From an uncultured Eubacteriales bacterium (lineage in GTDB: Bacteria; Bacillota; Clostridia; Tissierellales; Peptoniphilaceae), in assembly GCA_900539225.1 (NCBI GenBank), contig UQBO01000004.1, positions 1-64,000 of the forward strand: DNA of 64,000 nucleotides. Direction: 5' to 3'. Below are positions 26,563 to 35,458 of this stretch, one piece after another; the first letter of the stretch is position 1; every line of letters starts with the position of its first letter. The translations under genes were made by a program, and so were the position numbers. The notes below the pieces were generated by a model. It was not told where the DNA came from and made no database searches. It saw nothing but the letters and a program-made list of their open reading frames with translations.

Positions 26563-27174
26563 ATTTCAGATTTTAAAAAAAAGTATAAAGATAAAAGCAT
26601 TGATAAATTAAATAAAGATAAAAAACATAAAGCTGGTAAAAGTGATTTAAAATGGACGCTATCCATTACCATCTTTACTTTTGCTATGTCTATAATACTT
26701 TCTTCTATAATTGATATATTATTAGAAGATGTTGGAATTTTAGTTGGAGTTATACTTCTTTTACTTGTAATGATGATAGGTATATTGTTTGATATTATAG
26801 GGGTAAGCGTTACAACAGCTGAAGAAAAACTATTTCATGCTATGGCATCAAATAATATTGAAGAAGGTAAAATCGCCATAGGACTAATTAAAAATGCCGA
26901 TAAAGTATCAAGTTTTTGCAATGATGTAATTGGTGATATGGCGGGCATTATCTCAGGTGCACTAGGTGCAACACTTTTGACAAAGATAGCTTTGCATTTT
27001 GATAATGTTAATGTTGCCATCTTAGGGACTTTAATAACTGCATCTGTTGCTGCTGCAACAGTTGGCGGAAAATCATTAGGCAAGTCTGTAGCAATCTTAA
27101 AGTATAGAGATATTATTTTTGCTCTATCAAAAGTTATTTTAAAGTTTAAAAACATATTTAAGAAGAATAAATAG
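26563..27174 (+). CDS. oapA: OapA-like OLE RNA-associated membrane protein, apparent ATT start
   Basis: The first in-frame ATG (26686) lies inside a hydrophobic segment and has no ribosome-binding site. The open frame extends upstream to a TAA at 26557. Within it no ATG, GTG or TTG gives a start, but ATT 26563 sits six bases after AAGGGGTG (26549-26556). From there the protein is 203 aa. It has a Lys/Asp-rich basic head of about 37 residues, two N-terminal membrane helices, a soluble stretch with EEKLFHAMASNN and FCNDVIGDMAG (a DxxxD motif, as reported for OapA), two more helices and a basic tail. OapA binds OLE RNA and anchors it to the membrane. It is followed two bases later by tlyA. Confidence 0.78.
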   Translation: MSDFKKKYKDKSIDKLNKDKKHKAGKSDLKWTLSITIFTFAMSIILSSIIDILLEDVGILVGVILLLLVMMIGILFDIIGVSVTTAEEKLFHAMASNNIEEGKIAIGLIKNADKVSSFCNDVIGDMAGIISGALGATLLTKIALHFDNVNVAILGTLITASVAAATVGGKSLGKSVAILKYRDIIFALSKVILKFKNIFKKNK

Positions 27175-27175
27175 T

Positions 27176-27958
27176 ATGAGATTAGATAAATATTTAAGTG
27201 AATTTAAAAATATTGACAGTAGAACTAAGGCTAAGAAATTAATTTTAGCTGGCTTTGTCTTAGTTAACGGAAAAGCTTTACTAGATCCTAGCTATGATAT
27301 CAAAGAAGATGATAGCATAGATATTGACTCAGATAACGACATAACAAGGTATGTATCTAGAGGTGCTCTAAAGCTAATTGAGGCTATAGAGGCTTTTAAG
27401 CTCGATATTAATGACAAGACATGTATTGATATAGGTTCCTCAACAGGAGGCTTCACAGACGTTTTAGTGAAGCGTGGGGCGCGTTTAGTATATGCACTAG
27501 ATGTTGGAAAAAATCAACTGCATCCATCATTAAAAAATAACGAAAAAATCATTTCATATGAATCTTTTGATGCTAGAAATATTAGCAATGAAACTTTTGA
27601 TGAAGACTTCGATATAGTGACATCCGATCTTAGCTTTATTTCACTCACATTATTAAGAGATGCTTTTGATATACTTGTGAAAGAGGATACAAAGCTTATA
27701 GTCTTAATAAAACCTCAGTTTGAGTCAGGTAAGATAAAGAGAAAAAACGGTATATTTAATGATGCCAAATTACATATAAACGCAATAAATAATGTGATTC
27801 TATCTTTAAGGGAGAAAGGTATATATTTAAATGATATATGCAAGTCGCCTATAGAGGGAGGAGAAGGAAATATTGAGTATCTCGCTCTATTTACAAGAGA
27901 TGATAATCACAGTAATATCGATATAAGAAGATTGGTTAAAGAATCTTTAAGTAGGTGA
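27176..27958 (+). CDS. tlyA: TlyA family rRNA (cytidine-2'-O)-methyltransferase
   Basis: S4 RNA-binding domain (residues 1-60) followed by an FtsJ-like methyltransferase with the SAM motif DIGSSTGGFTDVLVKRGA and the SDLSFISL and IKPQFE blocks. Homologues 2'-O-methylate cytidines of 16S and 23S rRNA. Older databases call them hemolysin A. Length is 260 aa. It starts one base after the oapA stop codon. tlyA next to oapA and recN is the known arrangement of the OLE locus. Confidence 0.94.
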   Translation: MRLDKYLSEFKNIDSRTKAKKLILAGFVLVNGKALLDPSYDIKEDDSIDIDSDNDITRYVSRGALKLIEAIEAFKLDINDKTCIDIGSSTGGFTDVLVKRGARLVYALDVGKNQLHPSLKNNEKIISYESFDARNISNETFDEDFDIVTSDLSFISLTLLRDAFDILVKEDTKLIVLIKPQFESGKIKRKNGIFNDAKLHINAINNVILSLREKGIYLNDICKSPIEGGEGNIEYLALFTRDDNHSNIDIRRLVKESLSR

Positions 27959-27962
27959 AGAA

Positions 27963-29630
27963 ATGCTTAGTAAATTATATATAAAAGATTTTGCTATAAT
28001 TGATTCATTAAATCTTGATTTCAACGATGGATTCTCAGCTATTTCTGGAGAAACAGGTAGTGGTAAATCCATCATAGTAGATGCCTTAGCTGTAGTTCTA
28101 GGCGCAAAAGCTAGTAAAAATCAAATAAGAGACGGCTTTGATTCGTCAAGCATAGAAGCTCATATTGATATAGATAATAAAAAATTAGCTAAAGTAAATT
28201 ATATTTTAAACGCTAAAATTAAGAGTCCACTTATTTTAAAGAGAATTATATATAGAGATAAGCCTAGTGAAAACTACATCAACGATATAAGCGTAAGTCT
28301 AAAAGATTTAAGCGAGATAAGTGCTTTAAGTATTGATATATTAGGACAAAAAGAACAATTTACACTGCTTGACAAAAATGAGCACATAAATATACTTGAT
28401 TATTTTGGTGATAATGCGTACAAGACCTTGCTCAAAGAAATAAATGAATTATATTTAAAGATAGAAAAAAGCAATAAGCGTTTAAAAGAGCTTCCTAATA
28501 ATCAAAAAGATATCGACAATCAAATAGATTTTATAGAATTTCAAAAAAATGAAATAGACGAAGCTGAAATTTTAGATGGAGAAGATGAAGAGCTAGAGAC
28601 TGAGATAAAAAGACTAAACTCGAGTGAAGATATCAAAAAGACTGCATATAATATAAATCAAATGCTTAGAGATAGTGATAATTACAGCGTAGATTCAATC
28701 TTATCTGACGCGAGTAATTTAGTTGATGACTTAAAAGAGTATTCAAAAGACGCTGAGGATTGGTATGAAAAACTTATGGACTATCAAGAGCTTATTAAGG
28801 ATATAAATGAAGAGGTAAAATACTTTTCAGACTCTATTGACTACGATCAAGAACGGCTATATGAATTAAGTAAGAGGCTAGATGAGATAAATAAAATTAA
28901 GTATAAGTATGGCAATAGTATTGCTGAAATAAACGCATATAGAGAAGACTTAGATAATAAGCTAAATGAAATAAGAAATATAGAGCTAGAAAAAGCAGCA
29001 TTAGAAAAGTCATTAATTGAAGATAAAAAATCTTATGATGAAAAAGCGAGTGATTTAAGTCTCAAAAGAAAAGCTCTTGCTAAAAAGATAGCAAAGATGC
29101 TTGAAGATGAGTTAAGAACGCTAAATATGAGCAATATTCAAGTTGAGATTTCAGTCGAAGCAAAGAAAACTATGAAAAATTATGGCTATGATGACGTAGA
29201 AATCTTAATGAGCGCAAATAAAGGTCAATCAGTTAAACCCATAAGCGAAATCATTTCTGGTGGTGAAATGTCAAGACTAATGCTTGCAATTAAGAACTTA
29301 GGTGCTGATTTTGACAATATTGACACAATCATCTTTGATGAGATAGACGCAGGGCTTAGCGGCTACACTGCTAGCTGCCTTGCGAATAAACTTAGGGAAT
29401 TAGCAGATAAATATCAAATAATATCAATATCACACTTACCACAGATATTAGCTAAAGCAGAGGAACACTACTTAGTAGAAAAAGCTAGCGATAGCGAGGC
29501 AACTATAAGTCACGTTAAAAAACTAGATTACGACGGAAGAGTGATTGAACTAGCAAGGCTACTAAGCTCAGGTAAGATAAGTGATATAGCAATAAAAAAT
29601 GCAAAAGAATTATTAAAAAGTGAGGACTAG
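27963..29630 (+). CDS. recN: DNA repair protein RecN
   Basis: SMC-like ATPase that acts early at double-strand breaks. Walker A is G29-ETGSGKS-36. The long central region is heptad-rich coiled coil. The C-terminal head has the signature ISGGEMSRLMLA and Walker B IIFDEIDAGLSG. Length is 555 aa. It starts four bases after tlyA, and the NUDIX gene begins one base after its stop codon. Confidence 0.97.
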   Translation: MLSKLYIKDFAIIDSLNLDFNDGFSAISGETGSGKSIIVDALAVVLGAKASKNQIRDGFDSSSIEAHIDIDNKKLAKVNYILNAKIKSPLILKRIIYRDKPSENYINDISVSLKDLSEISALSIDILGQKEQFTLLDKNEHINILDYFGDNAYKTLLKEINELYLKIEKSNKRLKELPNNQKDIDNQIDFIEFQKNEIDEAEILDGEDEELETEIKRLNSSEDIKKTAYNINQMLRDSDNYSVDSILSDASNLVDDLKEYSKDAEDWYEKLMDYQELIKDINEEVKYFSDSIDYDQERLYELSKRLDEINKIKYKYGNSIAEINAYREDLDNKLNEIRNIELEKAALEKSLIEDKKSYDEKASDLSLKRKALAKKIAKMLEDELRTLNMSNIQVEISVEAKKTMKNYGYDDVEILMSANKGQSVKPISEIISGGEMSRLMLAIKNLGADFDNIDTIIFDEIDAGLSGYTASCLANKLRELADKYQIISISHLPQILAKAEEHYLVEKASDSEATISHVKKLDYDGRVIELARLLSSGKISDIAIKNAKELLKSED

Positions 29631-29631
29631 A

Positions 29632-30186
29632 ATGGAACATATTGAAGTAGAAAAAACATTAAAAAGCGAAAAAATTTATCAAGGTAAAATATTAAGTTTA
29701 CGTATTGATACTATTGAAATGCCTAATAAAAAGTATTCAAAGAGAGAGATAGTAGAGCATAAACCTGCTGTGGTCATCATTGCAATAAAGGATACAAAGC
29801 TTTTAATGGTTAGACAATTTAGAAAAGCTGTAGAAAAAACTTTATTAGAAGTGCCAGCTGGTTTAGTTGAGGTACAAGAAACTCCAGTACAAGCAGCAAG
29901 TAGAGAGCTTGAAGAAGAAACAGGATACTTATGTGAAAATCCAAAATACATCATGGAGTTCTACACTTCACCAGGATATTCTGACGAAAAGATAGATTTG
30001 TTTTTAGCTGAAGACTTAGTTAAGACAGAGCAAAATCTTGATGACGGCGAATTTTTAGAAGTAGAAGAAATCGAAATTGAAGAGGTTAGAAAAAAAGTAT
30101 TGTATGGTGAAGTTCAAAACGCAAGCACAATCATAGCAATTAATTATGCATACGATTATATAAAGAGTAAAAATGAACATAATTAA
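29632..30186 (+). CDS. NUDIX hydrolase, ADP-ribose pyrophosphatase-like
   Basis: Hydrolase of nucleoside diphosphates linked to another group, most like ADP-ribose pyrophosphatase (NudF type). The NUDIX box runs from Gly77 to Gly98 (G-x5-E-x7-R-E-L-x-E-E). The upstream stretch LLMVRQFRKAVEKTLLEVPAG is typical of the ADP-ribose group. ATG 29632 with TGAGG upstream is preferred to 29620, which lies inside recN. Its 3' end overlaps the nucleoside phosphorylase gene by 14 bases. Confidence 0.92.
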   Translation: MEHIEVEKTLKSEKIYQGKILSLRIDTIEMPNKKYSKREIVEHKPAVVIIAIKDTKLLMVRQFRKAVEKTLLEVPAGLVEVQETPVQAASRELEEETGYLCENPKYIMEFYTSPGYSDEKIDLFLAEDLVKTEQNLDDGEFLEVEEIEIEEVRKKVLYGEVQNASTIIAINYAYDYIKSKNEHN

Positions 30187-31474
30187 CATCATTGAGAAAA
30201 AGAGAGATAAAAAATTATTAAATAAAAATGAAATTGACTTTTTTATAATAGGCATACTGGACGAATCTATTGCTGATTATCAAACATCAAGTCTACTTAT
30301 GGCAATATTTTTAAATGGACTTAACGACGAAGAAACTTATTATTTAACAAAAGCAATAATTGATAACGGTGAATACATTAATTTTGATGGAGTAGACTCT
30401 ACAATCCTTGACAAACACTCAACTGGTGGAGTAGGAGATAAGATAAGCTTAATACTTGGACCAATACTCGCTTCTATGGGATATAAATTCTTAAAGATGA
30501 GCGGCAGAAGTCTTAGCTTTACAGGTGGCACTCTTGATAAATTAGAATCAATTCCTGGATTTAAGGTTAATCAAAGTGATGAGTGGATAGAAAAAACAGC
30601 TAATGACTTAGGTTTTTTCATAGTAAGTCAATCAGAAAATATTGCTAAAGCAGATAGAATTTTATATGCACTAAGAGATGTCTGTGCAAGTGTCGATTCA
30701 ATTCCTCTTATAGCCTCATCTATACTTAGTAAAAAATTCAGCTTTAGGAATGACTCCTTACTTATTGATGTTAAGTGTGGTACGGGAGCCTTTATGGAAA
30801 GTTTTGATAAGGCAAAAGAACTTTGTGATACTATGCTTAATATATCCAAAGCATTTAATAGAAAGACTACTTGTATTATAAGTTCAATGAACAAGGCTCT
30901 TGGTAAGAGAGCTGGAAATAATCTAGAGATTATAGAAGTAGCAGACTTTTTAAAGGGCAATTATAAAGATTATGATGATATATATGATGAAATAAATCAT
31001 ATAGTGTATGAACTTTTACTAAATATTGAAGATATTGACTATACTGAAGTAAAAGATAGTATAAAACGAGTTTTAGATAGCGGAGAAGCTTTTGAAATGT
31101 TTTTAAAATTTGTTCACAATCAAGGTGGAGATATATCATATATTGAAGATATTAATAAATTTGATAAGGCTAGATATGAGACTGAGATTTTGGCAGATAC
31201 TAGTGGCTATTTAAATTCGTATAAGCTTAAAGATATCGCAAAGACACTCAATGAATTAGGCGCAGGTAGATTAAAGAAAGAAGATAAAATTGATTACACA
31301 GTTGGCTTAATAAATGAAAAATGTATTGGCGATAAGATTGATAAAGGCGACTTATTATTTACAATAAGATCAAATAATGAACTAAGTTCTGAACAATTAG
31401 CTAATTTAAAAGCTAGCGTCGTCTATGGCGACAAAGCTATAAAAGAAAAGCACATTTTAGAGGTGATTAGATAA
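30173..31474 (+). CDS. Pyrimidine-nucleoside (thymidine) phosphorylase
   Basis: Splits thymidine, uridine or deoxyuridine with phosphate to free base and (deoxy)ribose-1-phosphate. The phosphate-binding loop DKHSTGGVGDK is at residues 80-90. The SGRSLSFTGGTLDKLESIPGF signature region and the early DYQTSSLLMAI block are clear. The length of 433 aa is usual for DeoA/Pdp. Sequence does not decide between thymidine-specific and broad specificity. It overlaps the NUDIX gene upstream and the M50 protease gene by one base. Confidence 0.95.
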   Translation: MNIINIIEKKRDKKLLNKNEIDFFIIGILDESIADYQTSSLLMAIFLNGLNDEETYYLTKAIIDNGEYINFDGVDSTILDKHSTGGVGDKISLILGPILASMGYKFLKMSGRSLSFTGGTLDKLESIPGFKVNQSDEWIEKTANDLGFFIVSQSENIAKADRILYALRDVCASVDSIPLIASSILSKKFSFRNDSLLIDVKCGTGAFMESFDKAKELCDTMLNISKAFNRKTTCIISSMNKALGKRAGNNLEIIEVADFLKGNYKDYDDIYDEINHIVYELLLNIEDIDYTEVKDSIKRVLDSGEAFEMFLKFVHNQGGDISYIEDINKFDKARYETEILADTSGYLNSYKLKDIAKTLNELGAGRLKKEDKIDYTVGLINEKCIGDKIDKGDLLFTIRSNNELSSEQLANLKASVVYGDKAIKEKHILEVIR

Positions 31475-32076
31475 TGTTTGGCGATATTAATTTACAAGAT
31501 ATTATTATAAGAACAATAGCTGTGCTTGTTGCAATAATACCTCACGAGATGGCACACGGATACGCAGCATATCTTTGTGGTGATGAAACAGCGAAAAACG
31601 ATGGTAGGTTATCTTTAAATCCACTTCATCATCTTGATCCAATCGGAACTATTTGTTTGATTTTCTTCAAATTCGGTTGGGCAAAACCAGTTATGATTAA
31701 CCCAAATAACTTTAGAGACAGAAAAAAAGGTACTTTCTTCGTTTCTATTGCTGGTGTATTAACTAACTTTATCTCGGCAATAATTTCAGTAATTATTATG
31801 AAACATATAAGGCTAAATGACTTCGTATTTGAGCTATTTATGAATATATTCTGGTTCAATATTGTTTTAGGTGTATTTAACCTTATTCCTATTCCACCAC
31901 TAGATGGATCAAAGCTGTTGTTTTCATTTCTACCACCAAAGTATGAGTATTATCTAATAAAGTACGAAAAATATGGCTATATACTACTCTTATTATTAAT
32001 AATGACTGATAATCTTGATAAAATACTTATACCAATGGTTAATTTTATGATTAATCTTATAGGAAAGATAGTCTGA
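31474..32076 (+). CDS. Site-2 protease family (M50) membrane metalloprotease
   Basis: Compact polytopic membrane protease of the YwhC/Rip3-like group without a PDZ domain. The zinc motif His24-Glu25-x-x-His28 is in the first helix. A second motif, NLIPIPPLDGSKLL, supplies the Asp ligand. Length is 200 aa. Substrate unknown. It overlaps the phosphorylase stop (TAATG) and the scpA start (TGATG), so it is translationally coupled in the operon. Confidence 0.92.
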   Translation: MFGDINLQDIIIRTIAVLVAIIPHEMAHGYAAYLCGDETAKNDGRLSLNPLHHLDPIGTICLIFFKFGWAKPVMINPNNFRDRKKGTFFVSIAGVLTNFISAIISVIIMKHIRLNDFVFELFMNIFWFNIVLGVFNLIPIPPLDGSKLLFSFLPPKYEYYLIKYEKYGYILLLLLIMTDNLDKILIPMVNFMINLIGKIV

Positions 32077-32789
32077 TGTATAACGTTGAAATAAGCAGAT
32101 ACAAAGGTCCTTTTGATGTACTATTAGAACTCATAGATGAGGACAAGATGGATATATTCGATATACCCATCAATGAAATAACAGAAAAATTTCTTGACTA
32201 TATCAATACTTCTCAAGAGATAGATGTCGAAATGAGTAGTGACTTTTTAGTTATGGCATCAAGATTGCTGGAGATAAAATCAAAAATGCTTATACCAGTA
32301 GAAAAGGATAATATTGAGGAAGATCCACGTCTAGAACTTAGTAAAAATATTCTTGAATACAAGATATTTAAAGATGTATCTCTGTACTTAAACACAATGT
32401 ATGAAGAGTCGAATAACTTTGTATTTAAGCCAATGGATGAGATTGATGAAAAAGATGAAGCTTTAGATCTTAACTTTGACTTGAACAATCTATCTAAAGT
32501 ACTTGTATCACTTTTGACTAATAAGAGAACAATCATCAAAGAAGAGCCTAGTAGTATACGAAGAGAAAAATATAGTGTCAAAAAGATGACAAATGATATT
32601 GTTAAAAAGTTTAAGAAAAATAAAAAAGTAAAACTAAGTGAGTTTATTCCTGAAATAGTGGACGTAGCTTATGTAATTACCTTGTTTATCAGCGTTTTAG
32701 AACTTATACAAAACAAAGTTATTAGCTACGAACAAGAAGCAACATTCTCAGATATAGATTTTACATACTTAGGTGATAATCATGAATGA
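32076..32789 (+). CDS. scpA: Segregation and condensation protein A
   Basis: Kleisin of the bacterial SMC-ScpAB condensin. The N-terminal YKGPFDVLLELIDEDKMDIFDIPI block and the LVMASRLLEIKSKML helix that bind SMC are conserved. A C-terminal winged helix follows. Length is 237 aa. It overlaps the M50 gene by one base and scpB closely. Confidence 0.96.
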   Translation: MYNVEISRYKGPFDVLLELIDEDKMDIFDIPINEITEKFLDYINTSQEIDVEMSSDFLVMASRLLEIKSKMLIPVEKDNIEEDPRLELSKNILEYKIFKDVSLYLNTMYEESNNFVFKPMDEIDEKDEALDLNFDLNNLSKVLVSLLTNKRTIIKEEPSSIRREKYSVKKMTNDIVKKFKKNKKVKLSEFIPEIVDVAYVITLFISVLELIQNKVISYEQEATFSDIDFTYLGDNHE

Positions 32790-33330
32790 TATAAAAGAAA
32801 TAATTAAAGCATTGCTATTTGCATGGGGAGATCCTCTCGATATCAAAACTATTAGCGATATATGCGAAATAGATATTGAAGAAATTGAAAGAGCTATGGA
32901 AGATCTTAGGAGTGAAATGGATTTATCAAACGATGGATTAAAGATCATTAGAATGAATAGCTCTTATCAGCTTATTAGCAGAGATATATACTTTGATTAC
33001 GTTAAAAAACTACTGAGTGAAAAGCCAAAAAACAATCTAAGCAATGCATCTATCGAAACGCTATCAATAATTGCTTATAAACAACCAGTTACTAAGATGC
33101 AAATAGAAAAAATAAGATCTGTAAAGTCAGATGGTCCTGTTAACACACTGCTTGACAGAGGCTTAATAGAAGAAGTAGGCAGACTTGATACACCAGGCAA
33201 ACCAATACTTTATGGGACAAGCGATATCTTTTTAAGAAGCTTTGGCATAGAAGATTTATCTGAGCTTCCAGATATAAACATGGATATAAATATAGAAAGG
33301 CAAGACAATGGAGAAAGTGAGACTGAATAA
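32782..33330 (+). CDS. scpB: Segregation and condensation protein B
   Basis: Dimeric double winged-helix partner of ScpA in condensin. The ALLFAWGDPLDIKTI start and LSNASIETLSIIAYKQPVTK block are family hallmarks. ATG 32782 lies six bases from AGGTG. The in-frame GTG at 32773 is part of that site. It overlaps scpA by 8 bases and the next gene by 23. Confidence 0.96.
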   Translation: MNDIKEIIKALLFAWGDPLDIKTISDICEIDIEEIERAMEDLRSEMDLSNDGLKIIRMNSSYQLISRDIYFDYVKKLLSEKPKNNLSNASIETLSIIAYKQPVTKMQIEKIRSVKSDGPVNTLLDRGLIEEVGRLDTPGKPILYGTSDIFLRSFGIEDLSELPDINMDINIERQDNGESETE

Positions 33331-34024
33331 GTTTGTAGCAGAAAATGCAGAAGTGTCTCGAAGAAGGGCTGACGAACTTATTGAAAAAAAGAGAGTAAGA
33401 GTAAATAATAAAGTGGTTGAGAAGATGCCGTTCTTCGTCGATCCAGAAAGTGATGTAGTAAAGTTAAACGGTGAAGTAGTTTCCGTGGATAAAGATAAAA
33501 AAATATACATTGCACTAAACAAACCACTTGGCTATGTAACAACGCTAAAAGATAAATATGCTAAAAACATTATATCTGATTTATATGATTACAAGATAAA
33601 AAAGAGGATTTATCCAGTGGGTAGGCTAGACGCAAACACTACAGGATTGTTACTACTTACAAACGATGGTCAATGGTCCAATGGCATCATGCATCCAAAA
33701 AACGAAATATATAAAGAATATATAGCTAAACTAGATAAGGCTCCTAATAAGAATGATCTTAACAAATTAAGAAACGGCGTCTATCTAGACGGAGTTAAGA
33801 CAGCTCCAAGCATAGTAAAAGTGCTAAATGTATATGATGACAGCTCCTTAGTATCTATATCGATATGCGAAGGAAGAAACCATCAAGTTAGAAATATGTT
33901 TAAAGTCTTGGGATATAAGGTCCTTATGCTTAAAAGAGTTAAGATAGGCACTCTAGAATTAGGCCAACTAAAGGTCGGAGAATTCAGAAGACTATCAAAG
34001 GAAGAAGTTGAATCATTTAGATGA
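33308..34024 (+). CDS. Pseudouridine synthase, RsuA/RluB family
   Basis: N-terminal S4 domain (residues 3-60) and a catalytic domain with G105-RLDANTTGLLLLTNDG, where Asp108 is the catalytic aspartate, and the later EGRNHQVRNMF motif. Next to scpAB it most resembles B. subtilis RluB, which acts on 23S rRNA. Specificity for 16S versus 23S rRNA is not decided by sequence. Length is 238 aa. It overlaps scpB by 23 bases and the next gene by four. Confidence 0.93.
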   Translation: MEKVRLNKFVAENAEVSRRRADELIEKKRVRVNNKVVEKMPFFVDPESDVVKLNGEVVSVDKDKKIYIALNKPLGYVTTLKDKYAKNIISDLYDYKIKKRIYPVGRLDANTTGLLLLTNDGQWSNGIMHPKNEIYKEYIAKLDKAPNKNDLNKLRNGVYLDGVKTAPSIVKVLNVYDDSSLVSISICEGRNHQVRNMFKVLGYKVLMLKRVKIGTLELGQLKVGEFRRLSKEEVESFR

Positions 34025-34614
34025 AATATAAATTCTTAGATAACACTAATCATTTTATTGATTACTTATTAAAAACTTTTCTTAAAGAAAAGAAGATACT
34101 TGTTGACATGACTTGTGGCAATGGTTTCGACAGCTTAAGAATTTTGAAAAACGCGCCAAATTATGAAAAGCTATATCTTTATGATATACAAACAAAAGCT
34201 ATAGAAAATACAAGATCTCTATTAGAGTCTTACCCATATAAGAATTGTATCTATTTAAATAAAAGCCACGAAGATTTATCGGATATAAAAGAAAATATTG
34301 ACTTTGCTATATATAACCTAGGTTATTTACCTGGAGCTGATAAAAATCTAGTAACAAGACTAGATACTACTATGAGTTCTATACAAGAGCTATTAGTAAG
34401 ACTTAACCATGGTGCAATCATTATGATAACTACATATCCTGGCCACGAAGAAGGTAGCTTAGAAGATAGTAAAATTTATGATTATTTAAAAAGTTTAGAT
34501 CAAAAAATATTTAATGTTATCAAATTAGAGTTTATTAACCAAAAGAATAAACCATGTAAAACATATATTTTAGAGAAGAGGAGTGAAGATGATGGAGAAA
34601 AATCTAATTTATAG
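34021..34614 (+). CDS. Class I SAM-dependent methyltransferase, YtqB-like (putative rRNA methylase)
   Basis: Small Rossmann methyltransferase with the SAM motif VDMTCGNGFDSL at residues 28-39 and AIYNLGYLPGADK, which resembles the PF06962 (YtqB) family now linked to modification of tRNA wobble uridines. Length is 197 aa. ATGA overlap with the pseudouridine synthase upstream. Substrate not proven. Confidence 0.85.
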   Translation: MKYKFLDNTNHFIDYLLKTFLKEKKILVDMTCGNGFDSLRILKNAPNYEKLYLYDIQTKAIENTRSLLESYPYKNCIYLNKSHEDLSDIKENIDFAIYNLGYLPGADKNLVTRLDTTMSSIQELLVRLNHGAIIMITTYPGHEEGSLEDSKIYDYLKSLDQKIFNVIKLEFINQKNKPCKTYILEKRSEDDGEKSNL

Positions 34615-35458
34615 AATTGAACAAAACAAAAAGCAATTTAGTAAGGGTCAAAGGTTAATTGCTGACTATATTCTCAACAATTTTCACAAATCGACCTTCC
34701 AAACAGCTCAAAAACTTGCTATGGAACTAGGTCTAAGTGAGTCAACAGTAGTAAGATTCGCAACATTACTTGGTTACGATGGATACAAAGAATTGAAAGA
34801 TGATATACACGAGCTAGCCAAGATAAGTCTTTCAAACATTGACAGAATTAAACTTAGAGAGATAACAACTATGGATGAGCTAGTTGAATCATGTTTAGCA
34901 ACTGACGCTCACGACGTAAAGAGATTAAAAAATGATCTTGACAAAGAAAAACTATATGAAGGCATAGATATTTTAAACAATAGCAGAAAAATTTTTGTGC
35001 TAGGCTTAAGAACCTCATCATTTTTAGCAAATTATTTCTGCTTCTATTTGAAATTAATGGGCAAAGATGCGATTATTATTAATTCTGACGATGATATAGT
35101 ATTTGAGAGCATGCTACACATGAATGAAGAAGATACATTCTTTTGTATAAGCTATCCAAGATATTCTAAAAAGTCAGTGAGTATATTGAAATACGCCAAA
35201 TCAAAGGGAAGCAAGGTTATATCACTTACAGACAACACAAACACTACCATCGCTAAGAACAGCGACCTAGTTTTAATTGCTAAAAACGATATAATTCTAT
35301 TTATCGACTCCTTTGTTGCTCCACTATCTTTGATAAATATCATTATAGCTGGACTTAGCTTTAAAAATCTAGATTCAACACAAGACTATCTAACAGAAAT
35401 GGAAAGGATTTATAAGTCATATGACATATACGATTTTGATCCTTATGAAGATAAATAA
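34592..35458 (+). CDS. MurR/RpiR family transcriptional regulator
   Basis: N-terminal HTH_6 DNA-binding domain (about 1-75, with LGLSESTVVRFATLLGYDGYKELK) and a C-terminal SIS sugar-phosphate-binding domain (about 120-245). Family members sense phosphosugars and control sugar catabolism. GTG 34583 and ATG 34589 are in frame, but ATG 34592 has the best distance (8 bases) to AGAGGAG. It sits inside a housekeeping operon with no sugar genes, so its targets lie elsewhere. Confidence 0.9.
   Translation: MEKNLIYRIEQNKKQFSKGQRLIADYILNNFHKSTFQTAQKLAMELGLSESTVVRFATLLGYDGYKELKDDIHELAKISLSNIDRIKLREITTMDELVESCLATDAHDVKRLKNDLDKEKLYEGIDILNNSRKIFVLGLRTSSFLANYFCFYLKLMGKDAIIINSDDDIVFESMLHMNEEDTFFCISYPRYSKKSVSILKYAKSKGSKVISLTDNTNTTIAKNSDLVLIAKNDIILFIDSFVAPLSLINIIIAGLSFKNLDSTQDYLTEMERIYKSYDIYDFDPYEDK

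Noticed and set aside
26686..27174. OapA starting at ATG 26686
   Set aside because: This start is inside a membrane helix, has no ribosome-binding site, and ignores a coding-like basic stretch preceded by a good site at 26549.
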